Positions 44,773 to 56,885 of a stretch of DNA of 64,000 nucleotides are shown here, in pieces. This stretch comes from Beverwykella pulmonaria. Lineage: Eukaryota; Ascomycota; Dothideomycetes; Pleosporales; Melanommataceae. Position numbers and translations under genes: made by a program. The DNA lies in contig BCHH01000009.1 in the NCBI GenBank assembly GCA_001599595.1, positions 1,986,503-2,050,502 on the forward strand, written 5' to 3'. The notes below the pieces were generated by a model that ran no database searches, was not told the origin of the DNA, and worked only from the letters and a program-made list of their open reading frames with translations. Positions within the stretch are counted from its first letter, which is position 1. Every line of letters starts with the position of its first letter.

Positions 44773-45387
44773 AGCTGTAGAAAACGAGTGTGGGGTGGTG
44801 GAGTGAGTTGGCGGCGGTGTTGTGATTTGTTGTCGTAGTTTCCTTGCTGGCAAAGGCACTTAGAAGGCGCAAACGACGAAGCTATTCCGGAAGCGGATTA
44901 ACTTATTTCCAGCACCAAACGGCAATCGAAACAACCCGCGACCACCTCTATGCTATGAGCTTGGACACGAGCTAAATATTTCTTGAAGGTGAGTAACTGT
45001 CAGAAATGATGAGCAAATCAGTAGCCGAGTCCTTCCTTTCATCCTTCTTGATCGACAGGCGAATGCCGAAGTGCGGATTCGGAGTTACATCGTAACTTTT
45101 CCCTGCGCATTTCTTCAAACACATCCTTGTTTCTTAAGCTCCACGAGTACATTTGGGAAACAATATAACCATTTTGCCAGCTCTCATATTCACGCATCTT
45201 TGCAAAGAAGGTATTGATTACTCTATATCACTTGAGACTCGGAAACTCGAAAACTCGTACCCTTATTCAGGGCTGCTCTCCAATCATCTTGTATCTAATT
45301 CCTTCCTAGTCATTACTGTTTCTCTGGAACATAATATCATCACATTCTTCTTCAGAGCGGACTAATCACGTTTCACATCCATACATT
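44773..45387. other. Divergent promoter region MOB3 / ZNG1
   Basis: A 615-bp spacer between head-to-head genes; no further feature recognised. Confidence 0.5.
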
Positions 45388-46681
45388 ATGGCCTCCGACT
45401 CTTCAGACGACGACATTCCATCCCTCATTCAACCAAGAAACGATGACAGCACAGTTGACCTCACCTCTGGATCAAACGATACTCCACTCGAAAAGGTGCC
45501 CATCACCATAATCACAGGCTACCTCGGCGCCGGGAAAACCACATTACTAAACTACATCCTTACTGAGCAACATGGCAAGAAAATAGCGGTAATACTCAAC
45601 GAGTTTGGCGACTGTAAGCAGACATTTCTGATATAATATGAATGTGGTACTGAAGGTATCATCTTAAGCGATCGACATCGAAAAACAGCTCACCGTCTCC
45701 GACGCCGACAGCACAGAAGCAAAGCCCATTCCCTTCGTTCCCTTAGCGAATGGCTGCATATGCTGTTCCGTCAAGGATGTCGGTGTCGCCGCAATCGAGA
45801 ACTTGATGGAGCAGCGCGGAGGCTTTGACTATATCCTTTTGGAAACCACAGGGCTCGCAGATCCAGGCAACATTGCGCCTCTTTTCTGGCTTGACGATGG
45901 ACTAGGAAGTAGCATCTTCCTCGACGGCATCGTAACGCTTGTAGATGCGAAGAATGTGCTTAAGAGTCTGGACGAGGGATATGGAGATGAGAATGCGGCA
46001 ATGAACGCCAAGGAGCATGATCATGATGAGCATGGACCGCTATTAACGACGGCACATTTGCAGATAAGTCACGCAGACGTGGTTTTGGTGAACAAGGCGG
46101 ATCTCGTTTCTGAGGAGGAGTTGAGCGCAGTCGTGGAACGCATCAGATCTATCAACGGGTTGGCAAAGGTTGAAACCACGACAAAAAGCCAAGTCCCACA
46201 TCTAGAGGAGTTTATATTAGATATACACGCCTACGACGAGGTCAAGGATGCGGATCTGAAGTTTGCTAGCAAGGGACATAGTCATATCGATCTGGTAGGT
46301 CACTCTACCCTCAACCCCCTCTATTCACCTAATCTCCTCCAGACGATCTCCACATCAACGATCACGTTCCCACAACTCACCGCCTCCCAAGTCTTCAAAT
46401 TTGACGAATTCCTACGAACCATGCTATGGGAAGACATACTCCCTGGAAACGTCTCCCACACTAGTTTCGAGATTCACAGACTGAAAGCTCGCATCCCCGT
46501 GGCAGATGGCAAGGTGATGCTTGTCCAGGGTGTTAGAAATGTGTATGAGATGAATGAGGCTAAGGCCAAAAATGTCAAAGAAGAACAGGGACAGGATGAG
46601 GCGAAGTTGGTGCTCATCGGGAGGGGTGTGGATCAGGATGCTTTTCGGGAGAGTCTTATGGGTTTGCTAGCATTGACTTGA
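45388..46681 (+). CDS. ZNG1: COG0523 zinc metallochaperone GTPase
   Basis: Three exons (45388-45613, 45669-46294, 46343-46681) give 396 aa. [15 protein letters not shown] is the Walker A motif, [12 protein letters not shown] holds the CxCC metal site, ETTGLADPG is the G3-region motif and NKADLV the G4 motif. A His/Asp/Glu-rich loop ([10 protein letters not shown]) could bind metal. The CobW C-terminal domain follows from TISTSTITF. The N-terminal IPSLI resembles the motif by which ZNG1 docks on methionine aminopeptidase, which it supplies with zinc. The last intron is 48 bp and stop-free, so unspliced message would add 16 residues, but splicing better matches the family. Confidence 0.9.
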
Positions 46682-49082
46682 GGATGAGAGGTAGGCTTCT
46701 GGAAAGGCGACTGTCATAACGAAAATTATTTACAAAAACTCGATTGGTTTGATCCAAGTACATGTCCATATTGATGATGTGCGTCATTTCAAGAATCTTA
46801 GACCCGAATCTAGACCCAAGGAAAAAAGTGTGCAGGAAATAGTCGTAATTGATAGGATTAGAAATGCTAAAATAATCACAAGGGGTTTTACAAGATCAAT
46901 ACAAATGACCAAAACAAATGACAACATATTCCCACCTGCCACGCTGATTTCTGCCTCACTCAATCACTTGCTGCTTATTCCTTCAAGATGTACTCCACTA
47001 TTAGGAATGAGCTCATCTTCGTTAGTTTTTTACTTATAGGCATAGTACCTATGCCAACTCCCAGAAAATTTTCATCCAAATTCTCATATAGTGTCATGGT
47101 TTTGCGACTGAAGTCGTTTGCTTCGATCCCGATATGGCCAGCCGTGGACAATGCCAGTAACCAAAACCTGACCTGTAATCAGGGGTATTTCTGGATCTCT
47201 TATTTCATTTATTCCCATGAAAGCCGATGAATCTGCTCCTATGCTGCTCTCATCATTTCGTTAACTGTTTAGTTTTTTGGTGGATGCTTTCCGGTTTTTG
47301 ATTACTCGAAAAGATCGATCTTCTCCGCGCTGTCTCCTGCCGACGAAGAAGTACGCCGAGAAATCGCCGGACGAGTTGCACCAGACGGAAGTCGGTACTC
47401 CCTCAAAGCCTTCTGAAGCTTGGGAAGATGACCGCCTCCAAAAACCCCTTCACCAACGCATTTTCCTTTTTGTTCACTCTCGGGAACACCGTATAAAGAC
47501 ACAGTTCATCCCTGTACGGATAGCCATAGATTCGATTCCTCGCCCTTTCAATGTACACAGCGCTTTCGACCGCCTCCCTCTCCATCGTCTTCAATTCTTC
47601 AATCTTCCCTTCGTCGAAGTGGAAACTTTTCCATGATGCTCATGACACAAGTGATGGAACTTGCAGGATTAGAACATCTTTGTCCTCTTTTATCTTGGCA
47701 AGTAACTGACCAATTTTATCTTCTCACAACACCAGCACAGTACACAAACGTCGGTTGCAAAATGACGAGATAGTATAAACTACATGACCAAATCACAAAT
47801 TGTAGGAGAAACTCTCGTCACGCAGAAATCACAGTAACTTTCAAGCTTAACTATTTTGATCGTGCTTTCCGAGTTTTAAAGTATCTTCTTTCGTTATGGG
47901 CGAGAATATGGTCTTTAACCACAGAATTTCCGGCTTTTGATTTTCCATAAGTTCACTTATTAGCTTAGACGGGGATACCCTATGTTGAACGCACATTTAC
48001 GCTCCCATCGACCCTATAGTATCATTTTTCAGTCACCGCCTCGTCAGCCTACGCCATTCCCACCTCACTTACCATATTGAAGCAGCTCATCACCACCCCC
48101 GTATTATGGCACGCGATCGGCCTTTCTCTTAACGACAAGGAATCATCTCCAGAATGATCGAAACAAGGACAAATAAAGGATCGACCTACCTCAACACTGA
48201 GGATATGCAGTTCATGCATTTAGGAAGAGCCCACCTCGACGGAGATGCAGTCGTTGTCGATCAGCCTCAGTTCTATATGTTCTTCCTGAATATGTCTCCG
48301 GACACTCGAGAGGAGGTCAAGGCGCACCTGCAAATTGGTCTAAGGAGACAACGAAGTTTCGCTGGTCTAAGTTGAATGGACATACTGGGCGAGATTGTTC
48401 TACTCTCGCGCTCGATTGCGTAACATTCGGAAGTTCTGCGTGTCTCTATATGGACGTTGAAAATGATATGTCCGAAGTCCCTAAACGGCGAGATGATATT
48501 CTCGCCCTACGCTCCGAAAGGAGATGCCAGCCTTTTCAATATGGAATCTCTATCATTGTTACGAGGACACTGCACGTCTCTGCCAGCCGTGAACATTCAA
48601 GCGGCAATTTTTGGCGAGATCGGAACGAGCATTTGATTTCGAGTATTTGCGGAGAAGCGAGATTGAGTTTGGGTGATAGTGTAGCTCACATTAATTTTCT
48701 ATAGCGGAGTGAGTCTACCATTGTCATAAGGACGGAGTAAGGCTCTAGAGAGGCCGTGGAATATTAAGTTGTTGTTATGAGGAGGTAGGAGTAGGTGTTT
48801 AATCTTAACTATTTGGAAGGAAATGCTATCAAGTGTTTCAGGTAGTTGAGCTCTCTTGATGGGGAGATGCCCGCGTAGTCCTCTGAGAGAACTGCTGATG
48901 CCGTCCGTACGTTCTTTTACGAATCTTATTCACTATATACTGCGGTTAGACACTCGTTACTACAATCAAGTCGATTTTTCTACCCCAGTGTGCATGATCA
49001 ACAACTCGATGATTGGTAAGGCGAAGATGGCATACAATACGGCTGCGGGCCTGTTGATGAGGCGCATATTTTAGCTTCTTTA
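46682..49082. other. Gene-poor region
   Basis: About 2.4 kb. A 73-aa plus-strand frame at 48154-48375 and another at 48375-48704 have acceptable composition but no recognisable domain or clear junction. On the minus strand, two short frames at 47302-47594 might be remains of one small gene. Nothing here can be called with confidence. Confidence 0.35.
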
Positions 49083-49499
49083 TCATCGCAAAGTTGCGGA
49101 ATTACTAGAGTCGAGGCATGCGCCAGTGATCTCGGGATAATGGGACTGGCTACTCATTATCCGATATTGTGCAGAATCCAGGCTCTCCAGGGAGGGAGGA
49201 GAGCCATGATATTGTGCATTGTAAGTGCATGATGGTCCGTCTCCCCATTTGCTCATGACTGGAGCTTCTTCACTATGTTGCAATACACTGACAGCTCTTT
49301 GACGTAGCACCGGAGCTGCTGTCGGCATTCCATACTCCTGAGTAAGCGATAGGTAGGTGTAGAACCCCAAGAGATATTCATTCTGTCCCGGAAAGAGGGG
49401 TATGCATTCCTGTAGAAGTGGGTCCCCACTATCCGGTGAAGCTGGTTTAAGACTGTAGTTGGGCGAGGTTCGCGGTACTCCCCGATGAGACGATCTCAT
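49083..49499 (-). CDS. Possible hypothetical protein
   Basis: An ATG-started frame of 138 aa, rich in Ser, Pro and Tyr (LLGFYTYLSLTQEYGMPTAA, SSQSHYPEITGACLDS). No domain, signal peptide or membrane segment recognised. The sequence immediately upstream remains open in a different frame, so it could also be the end of a longer spliced gene or a chance frame in a gene-poor zone. Confidence 0.25.
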   Translation of the reverse strand: MRSSHRGVPRTSPNYSLKPASPDSGDPLLQECIPLFPGQNEYLLGFYTYLSLTQEYGMPTAAPVLRQRAVSVLQHSEEAPVMSKWGDGPSCTYNAQYHGSPPSLESLDSAQYRIMSSQSHYPEITGACLDSSNSATLR

Positions 49500-50057
49500 C
49501 CACGGGTTCCTCCGGGAGTTTGTCTAGGGCGGTGAGTGTTCGGATCGACCGGTGGTGCTGAAACTGAAGTTGGTGAAGCAGCGGGCTTCAGTATTTGTCT
49601 AGCGCGTCATGTGACTGTCCTGAGTGGCATCTTCCTTGGCCGTCCCGCTTTCACCACGCCAATGAATTAAGCAAGCTGGTAAGCTGTGTAACTTGCAACG
49701 TGTAACTACCACCTTTCACCTAGGCTTTATCAGTGAGAGCGTTGAACGCCCCTAAGAATATGCAGCGCGTGCTTAGACTTGATATTCTGGGGGCATGTAT
49801 TCACTTCCCTGGCTGTGACCGTTGTCCATGTTTATGACCCTTTGAGGCAATGTTGTATTTCACGCAGGACAGGTTCTGGGCATTATAAGTAGGGAAAAAG
49901 ATATTTGACAGACAGATAGCTACAGCAAAGTAGAACGGGCGACATTGTGCTCCATATACAAACGGATTATGTCCAGATATAATGACCCCACGTTCCAAAC
50001 AAAAGTCAATGAAATGTTACTTCCCTCGATTCCAAATTACAGCGGTCAACGATGTGT
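49500..50057. other. Gene-free region
   Basis: No feature recognised on either strand. Confidence 0.4.
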
Positions 50058-51497
50058 CTACATGCGGCTTCGCGGGTACCTCGGATACCTGGTTTCTTGG
50101 AATCGCTCCGGCAACTTGTTGCCATACTTATCATGGGTTAGGTCTTCCTTTTCCTCGACCCAGATCTGAACCCGTCAGTACTGTGCAAGAACCTATCGTG
50201 GACCGTTGATCTTAGAACTTACCTCGCGCTCATAAGGTACTAGTTGAGGATTTAGTACTTCTTCATCTCCGAATCCGGGGTCGCCAAACCTACGTCGAGA
50301 GGAGTTGTAATCTCCGCTTCTTCCATAAGAACCGCTCTGGACCTCGCTCTGCATCCACGTCTCCCGCTCCGGGACGCGGTCTTCGAAGGATTCGGGGCGT
50401 CGTCCAAGGGGCTCGCCTCTGAAGCGTCGCTCTTCGTAGCGCTTCTCCTCATAGTGATTCGGACCACGCTCGGTGTACCGGGCTTCGACGTGGCGCGGGT
50501 CACGGGGATCTCGCTCGATGTGCAACTCGCGCTCATCGATGCGTCCGTGGCGGCCGTCGTCGTACTGGGCTTCGTACCTCGAATCGCGTTCACGATCAAC
50601 ATATGTCTCACGCTCATCGTAGCGCAGTGGGCGGCCACGTTCGTCTACGTCGTACTGGCGCTCAACTTGACGAACGTCGCGCTCGCCCTGGTAATAAACA
50701 TCGCGTTCTTCGACGTGTCGAGGGCCATGGTGGCGCACGAATGCAAACTCCTTGTCATGGGCATGTCGCGGTCCACGGTGCTCGTGTTCGATCCTGACCT
50801 CCCGCTCGTCCAAGTGTCGGGGTCCACGGTGTTCGTGTTCAATGAACGTCTCCCGTTCCTCGACGACTCGCCTGGGGCCTGCGTCCTGGCGCTCAATCCA
50901 CACGTCTCTTTCCTCGACTCTCTCGGGTCCACCGTGTCGGATGTCGACATCAATTTTCGTGTTGCGGGTATCATGGGTACCGTGGGCCTCACCGTGGGCC
51001 TTCTCATGCGCGTGCGTGCCTTTAATATCAACCGGCTCCAGAGCCGTCAGGAACCCAATGACTTCCATCAAACTCCCGTGCGCAACATTGACCTCCTTCT
51101 CGCGATTTTCCAACTTCTCCTTCTCGCTCAGCAGCCAGTGAAGCCGGTGTCGGATCCCAATCCTCTTCCCGCCTTCAATGTCACCACCAACGCGCTCGGT
51201 GTGCGGCGTGATATTCTCCAGCGCGCCGCGCACGTCCCGCATGGCTCCGTACACCCATTTGGCCTTCGGTGGATTGGCCTTGAGCGCTTCCTTGATTTCG
51301 GGGACAGTGAGCAGTCGCTTGACTTCGTCGAGATCGAATCGCACACGATTGATCAGGCGTACGTAGACGGCGTTCGAGGGACCGACATCGCGCATGCGTT
51401 TGGCCTTGTAGAGAAACTCGCCCATCTTGTAGGCGCCGCCGATGGCTGTCGCGGCAGCCCCCAGCGACATGATCTTCGCTGCTTCGGATTTCGGCAT
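50058..51497 (-). CDS. Arg/Glu/His-rich repeat protein of unknown function
   Basis: Two exons (51497-50223, 50165-50058; GTAAGT donor, TTCAG acceptor) give 460 aa. The N-terminal 150 residues look globular and helical (MSLGAAATAIGGAYKMGEFL, RLINRVRFDLDEVKRLLTVP). From about residue 165 come degenerate tandem units of 16-18 residues built around R/VEERD-x-x-IEHEHRGPRH, such as DEREVRIEHEHRGPRH. Charge alternates between Arg and Glu, giving a probable disordered or single-helix polyampholyte. The last exon adds IWVEEKEDLTHDKYGNKLPE and ends RYPRSRM. I do not recognise a family. The opposite strand stays open for more than 1 kb as a by-product of the repeats. Confidence 0.75.
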
Positions 51498-51843
51498 GGT
51501 GGGCAACGTAGAGTTTAGAGCTTATAAGATGGGATGGTGACGAGCTATAGAAGCTCAATGTAAGTTTAGAGCACGTATGTAGCTGTGCATATGCTTCGGG
51601 AGCATGTCGCGCTCGTTGAGACAGGCGGTAGATGGTGTTGTCGTGAGCGTCGAGCTTGTTGTCAGGTCAGCTCGCTCCTGAGCAGGTGGCTGGGGAAGGT
51701 CTAACCCGAAATGGACAGAGGTACACAGACCTCGGGTTCACGGGAACGGCAGCTATCTGCTGAAATCACAGTTGTACATGTATTTGTAACTATGTAAAAG
51801 ACCCTATTATTCAAAAGCCCTGAAGATATCTAGCTAACTAATT
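51498..51843. other. Intergenic region
   Basis: A 346-bp spacer upstream of the repeat-protein gene and downstream of the coiled-coil gene; nothing recognised. Confidence 0.45.
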
Positions 51844-53544
51844 CTAATTTCCATACTTGCTGATAAAAGCCCTCACTTTCGGATCACTCACAGAAAGCTG
51901 ATTCGTCTCCGCACTCAACAACTTCCGATCGCTTTCCTCCAACTCCCTCTCCAGCTCCCTCAACTGCTCCTCTAGCTCTAGATTCATCAAATTGGCCTGG
52001 GAGAACGGAGTATGTGAGTACAACGCATCCAGGATTGCTCTCAAATCAATATCCGCTTTCCCAAATCGCTCTGCTAGCGTCTCGTGTGTGGAAGACGAAG
52101 CTGACACGTAGTGCTCCTCGAGCTTCTTCTCGCGCTCGAGCTGCGTCCGGATTAAAGAGTCTTGGAGGGCGGAGATGCTCTCTTGGCTGAAGGAAATGCC
52201 CGCGTGTCGCAGGGCGTCTTGGAGGACGGAGGGGAGGTCGAGAGGTTTAGTTGGCTTTAACTTGACTGCGCTGAAGACGTTTGACTTGGAGCCTGAAGTG
52301 GTACGCTTCCTCGACGGTGTTAATGTCTCTGCGTTTGGATCGGGCATTCGCTGTGATGCTATGCTACTGACGTGCGCGAGCGCTTGCTGGAAGCTATCCA
52401 TGTTCTTCGTGTGAGAAGTGACCGTATCGAGGCGCTTGCCCATATACTCTAGTGTTGACAGAACCTACCATTGTGAGCAATGATTGCCAATCCCGAGGAG
52501 TGAAACATACATAGTTCAGCCAAGCACTCCTTGCCTGTGTCCTTTCACTGTCTTTGCGCTCCTTGATATCTGTCATTGGCTTCCGCAGCTCATGCTCAAC
52601 AACCATCTCGGCCACTGAAGCAATCTCCGAATGCAGTGTTTCCAGTTCAGCCTGAAGAGCTGCCTTTTGCTCGCGAAGCTCTTCCTCTGATGCCCTGGGG
52701 AGATGGTCAGGTGAGCTATTGGCCAAACTGTTGAGATAAGTGGCGTCAACCATGGCCTTGACCTCGGCTGTCCTGAAAGAGATGATGGCCTGGCACCATT
52801 GATCGATGGAGTTTTCGTCCTCATTAGACTCCAACTCAGAGACAATGGTTGACACAATCCCAGGAACCTTGCTCAGAATCTGGTCGTCTGAGGCTAGTCG
52901 TTCCGTAAGATAGGTCTTCAGGGTGGACTTCTCGGCGTCAATATCGTGTTGAGTCTCGGCCAGCTGCTCGTTGATAGAGACGGATATATCATCAACCTTC
53001 ATCGATTAACATACCGCAGGACATCTCATGCGGTACTGTACTCACAGCCACATCAAGCCGTGCCTTCTCTTGATGCTCTTTTCGCCTTCGTTCGTTCCGC
53101 ATATGCTCGACTGAGAGATTTGGCTTGTCAAGAGCCTTCAAAGCCACCAACGCAGCGCGTTGAGCCTCGAGAACCTTGCACTGCTCCTCAATGGCGGCAG
53201 TCGAGTTTTGCAGAGAATCAATAGCGGTGGATAGTTCGTGATCCAAGATTGGTCGGACAGGCTCGTCATCGTTCTCATATTGATGCAGCACCCCCTTCTT
53301 TTTCAGAGTTTGATATCTGCATAGGACGTTAACTTGGGTGTTGCCTGTTTAGTATGGATGCTTACAGCTCCAACTCTTCTTTTGTCAAGAGCGTCTCTGA
53401 ATTCAGATAATTGTTCACCCATTGTGCGGCATCTTTCTTTGTGTCTGCATCTTCGAAGACGGCAAGCACACTGTCTAGATCGACATGAAGCTCTCGCTCC
53501 TCCAAAACGTTCAACAGATGGTGTGCCGCCTCTTCCTCCGCCAT
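51844..53544 (-). CDS. Coiled-coil protein, possibly augmin-like
   Basis: Four exons (53544-53366, 53316-53046, 52996-52511, 52464-51844) give 518 aa; all junctions are GT-AG and keep phase. The N-terminus (HHLLNVLEERELHVDLDSVL, then DAAQWVNNYLNSETLL) forms a compact helical start. Long heptad-type segments follow: EEQCKVLEAQRAALVALKAL, EEELREQKAALQAELETLHS and NLELEEQLRELERELEESDR. A short low-complexity linker with TPSRKRTTSGSK lies in between. The layout of a small helical domain plus coiled coils recalls HAUS3-type augmin subunits of the spindle, but this is a weak resemblance and other cytoskeletal or tethering roles are possible. Confidence 0.75.
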
Positions 53545-53684
53545 TCTTGAAAGTGTGCTACGGTGTTGTGTTTTTGCAGCGAGATGAGTTGTCAAGGTGG
53601 TGGGCCAATCATAGCGGGGCTGCTTGTTTTAAGGTCCGGCGCATCATAAAGACCATATGCGTAGTCGCGCCTTCCTGGACCCTG

Positions 53685-53690
53685 ACGCGT
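53685..53690. promoter_or_regulatory. MCB element (ACGCGT)
   Basis: A perfect MluI cell-cycle box 80 bp before the thymidylate synthase ATG, with a further TCGCG 5 bp on. In yeast, MBF uses ACGCGT to switch on the thymidylate synthase gene at G1/S. ACGCGT also occurs elsewhere in the window by chance, so position is the main argument. Confidence 0.55.
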
Positions 53691-53769
53691 TCTCGCGTTG
53701 CACTCTAAGTTTTTCTTCTCGGTCTTCCATTTCTTCACCACAACCCATTCTCACACTCAGTTTAACATC

Positions 53770-54819
53770 ATGCCTCCCTCCGCCGTCGAACCAATAATCA
53801 CGCCCTCCAACCCTCCAACAACCGAGTCAAATTCCAAGGTCACCTCTCCAGACCCCACTAACTCAGTCGCAAACATGCCTACTCATGAAGAGCACCAATA
53901 CCTCGATCTGATTCGGGACATTCTCGCCAATGGTGAACACCGCCCCGATCGTACTGGCACAGGAACTCTCTCTATCTTCGCACCTCCACAAATGAAGTTT
54001 AACCTCTCACGCCCCTCGGTCGACCTCGCGCAACCCCCCCAGCTCATCCTCCCCCTCCTCACCACAAAACGTGTCTTCCTGCGCGCTGTCGTAGGCGAAC
54101 TCCTCTGGTTCGTCAGCGGCTCTACATCCTCACTCCCTCTGAGTGAAGCGGGAATCAAGATCTGGGACGGGAACGGGTCGCGCGCCTTCCTCGACTCTGT
54201 GGGCCTCTCCCACCACGAGGAGGGCGATCTGGGGCCTGTATACGGCTTTCAGTGGCGGCACTTTGGCGCCGAGTACAAAGGGCACGATGTGGACTACACA
54301 GGACAGGGCGTCGACCAATTGGCCGAAGTCATCGATAAACTGAAAAACAAGCCGTATGACAGACGGATTATACTGAGTGCGTGGAACCCGGCGGATCTGA
54401 AGAAGATGGCGCTTCCGCCGTGCCACATGTTTGCTCAGTTTTACGTCTCGTTTCCGAAATCGAAAGAGAGCGAGACGGGCAAGCAGAAAGGTGTACTGCA
54501 TTCGATACTGTACCAGCGGTCCTGTGATATGGGACTCGGCGTCCCATTCAATATTGCAAGTTATGCACTGCTCACGCATATGCTGGCGCATGTGTGTGAT
54601 TTGGTGCCTGGTACATTCACGCATACCATGGGGGATGCACATGTGTATCTCGACCACGTTGATGCGCTGAAAGTACAACTGGAGCGCGAGCCAAGGGAAT
54701 TTCCGACACTGCAGATCAATAAGGAGGTGGGTGGGAGCATTGATGGGTGGAAAGCGGAGGACTTTGAGGTACTGGGGTATAGTCCGCACAAGATGATTGC
54801 TATGAAGATGAGTGTATGA
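53770..54819 (+). CDS. CDC21: Thymidylate synthase
   Basis: Single exon, 349 aa from the ATG at 53770. It methylates dUMP to dTMP using methylene-tetrahydrofolate. Motifs in order: [10 protein letters not shown] (phosphate-binding arginine loop), [47 protein letters not shown], the catalytic cysteine in [32 protein letters not shown], and [10 protein letters not shown]. The N-terminal 35 residues are Pro/Ser/Thr-rich and dispensable-looking; a second Met at about residue 36 precedes the conserved [10 protein letters not shown]. Head to head with the coiled-coil gene (225 bp apart). Confidence 0.97.
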   Translation: MPPSAVEPIITPSNPPTTESNSKVTSPDPTNSVANMPTHEEHQYLDLIRDILANGEHRPDRTGTGTLSIFAPPQMKFNLSRPSVDLAQPPQLILPLLTTKRVFLRAVVGELLWFVSGSTSSLPLSEAGIKIWDGNGSRAFLDSVGLSHHEEGDLGPVYGFQWRHFGAEYKGHDVDYTGQGVDQLAEVIDKLKNKPYDRRIILSAWNPADLKKMALPPCHMFAQFYVSFPKSKESETGKQKGVLHSILYQRSCDMGLGVPFNIASYALLTHMLAHVCDLVPGTFTHTMGDAHVYLDHVDALKVQLEREPREFPTLQINKEVGGSIDGWKAEDFEVLGYSPHKMIAMKMSV

Positions 54820-55050
54820 ATGGGGCTGGATAGACAGCAAGAGGGATGGCTTCAATGCAAGCTTGGTGTTTTGGCAAGTGTACCTTGGTAGTATTCGGTT
54901 GGATACTAGTTGCACGCATAATGGAATGAATGCTATCCAAAACAGCTCGGCTGTGACAGCATGTAGGGTATGTGAATATCGAAAGTCCTTTGTTCGCCTC
55001 TAACTTTGGAGCCACCGCAGGAAAACATTACCATTCCTAACACCACCCCA

Positions 55051-56321
55051 TCAGCCCAACGGATGTCCCGCCCAAATATTCATCGCGCATGGATCTCTCC
55101 TCACCGCGGTCGGCCTCTCATCCCTAACCCAGAATCTCTCCATTCCCTCCTCCAACGCCACCCCATTCCCCCTAGCGAACTCCATCCAATCCATCTTTGG
55201 CATATACCACATCCAAGTACTCTCCATCGTCTTCTTCCACTTTACAAATCTGCCCTTACCAACCTTCTTCTTGACTTCAACATCCGGATACACAGTCCTA
55301 TGCACATCCCCACCTTTTCCCTGGATAAGCAGGGAGAGGCACTCAGCGAACCAGGGTGATATACGGCCTGTGATGACCACATTCTCGATTCCGCGCAAGG
55401 GGACGAGTTCCTCAAGCACGAATTGAGTTCGCTCTCTGGGACTCGGTACGCTTCCGCGCCCGGTCCCTCCTGTCGATCTCTCTTCCATGGGGTAGAAGTC
55501 CACTACAAGGTCCGTTAGTAGGGCCTTCAGGCTTTCGTCGGCAGCATTCTCCATCATAATCTTTACAAAAAGCGCCAGTCTCCCCTGATGTCTCCGATGC
55601 GCCCAGTAATTACTATACAACCTCGAGTTTAGTCCAATGGTTAGTATTATGCTGCGCAGATCCCGGAGTAAATGCAGGCGCTGAGGGAGGCCTAGGGGCC
55701 CGAAGATATCGGGGGTCGAGAGGGAGTTTGTAGATCGCGGGGAGCCATCAATAGTTATGTGGTATGTGTTTGCACCGTAGAGGATCGCTAGCTAAACATC
55801 AGCATGTAAGTCCGGCATGTTTCCACGTCCAAGGGTAATAAAAGGGACTGCACTGCACTGAAGACAGACACAGGCAGAGAGCCAAAGAACTGCTGAACCC
55901 CTAGTGTACCTGCTAGGAGAGATTTTACACCCTTTTGCAGATCCTCTTGACGTATCACTCTCGGATGTGAAAAGCGTTGTAGATGGGGGCGAGGATACGC
56001 ACCTCGTGCTTCGCTAGACACGAACTTGTTCACCAAAAACAACCCGATGGTCCTACCCTTCATCAGATTTCCAATCGTCCATGGATTCCTACCATCCCTC
56101 TGGCGGCGCCAGCGCACTACGGGGTGATCCGTACGCGCCATATTAGAGAGGTCGATCTCCAGGCCATGAGGCAGTAGATGTTTGTACACCGACACCCTGA
56201 GTTCCGCAGGCAGATCCAGAAAGCGAAATGGGCCACAAGAGATAAAAGGTGGAAGTTTTTTGTTCTTGGACTTTTTGGGTTTCTTAAGGCTGTGGGGAAG
56301 GGTTCTGTTGCATAGCGTCAT
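55051..56321 (-). CDS. 2EXR/F-box-like protein, tandem copy 1
   Basis: Two exons (56321-56003, 55787-55051) give 351 aa. After a Lys-rich start, FRFLDLPAELRVSVYKHLLP is the 2EXR/F-box-like motif. Exon 2 carries LYGANTYHITIDGSPRSTNS, DIFGPLGLPQRLHLLRDLRS and HRRHQGRLALFVKI. The same blocks recur in the same order in the gene at 56886-57872, so the two are tandem duplicates. The intron sits at the same codon in both (after the conserved SSEAR or LTEAR), but here it is 215 bp with a GTGCGT donor. Function unknown. Confidence 0.78.
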
Positions 56322-56885
56322 CGTGAGGGATTGTGGGTGTGGAAAGGTGTTGGTGTGGATATTTGTTGTGGAAGGTTCTTATGTATCTGGCTGAGGTGGC
56401 TGTACAGCCTGGCAAGGCGGCAGCGTAAAGTGCCTGGGGCCGGCGCATTGGGAGAAAATACGAGTAGGGTTGTTCTGCTGCGGCTGTGCAAAAGTTTTTG
56501 ACATTTGGCTAGGAGATACCTGAGATAAGTAAGTTGTCATGCAGTCCCAGGTATGCACTGGGTGCCTGACCTTTTTGCCAGAGGTTACTATTTTACCTCT
56601 CTAAGCACCCACCCTCGTCTTCACTTCGACCGGCAGCCATGATCGAAGACGAAAGGATAAGCCCGAACGAGAAGAAGACTCGAGGATGTAGATGTATTAC
56701 CACTCTTCCACTCGTAGTCTTGAAGAAGGCGGATCGTCAACCAGAGGTCGCCTCGAACGCGCTCGATACCCATCTTTCGACGGAGTATCCTTCTCAGCTT
56801 CTCGACTGCAAGCAGGTAATCTGCCAGCTCTTTAGCTCCCTCGAAGACCCGTGGCTCATTGACGCCCCGCAAGTCCACGTGAGAT
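56322..56885. other. Spacer between the tandem 2EXR copies
   Basis: Frames of about 115-122 aa on both strands at 56621-56989 overlap the end of copy 2 and show no motifs. It may contain decayed duplicate sequence, but I see no clear match. Confidence 0.4.

Noticed and set aside
50454..51518. 354-aa open frame on the plus strand
   Set aside because: It lies antisense to the repeat protein; the charged repeats on the other strand lack stops by composition. It has no domain and an unnatural Leu/Val/Ser pattern.
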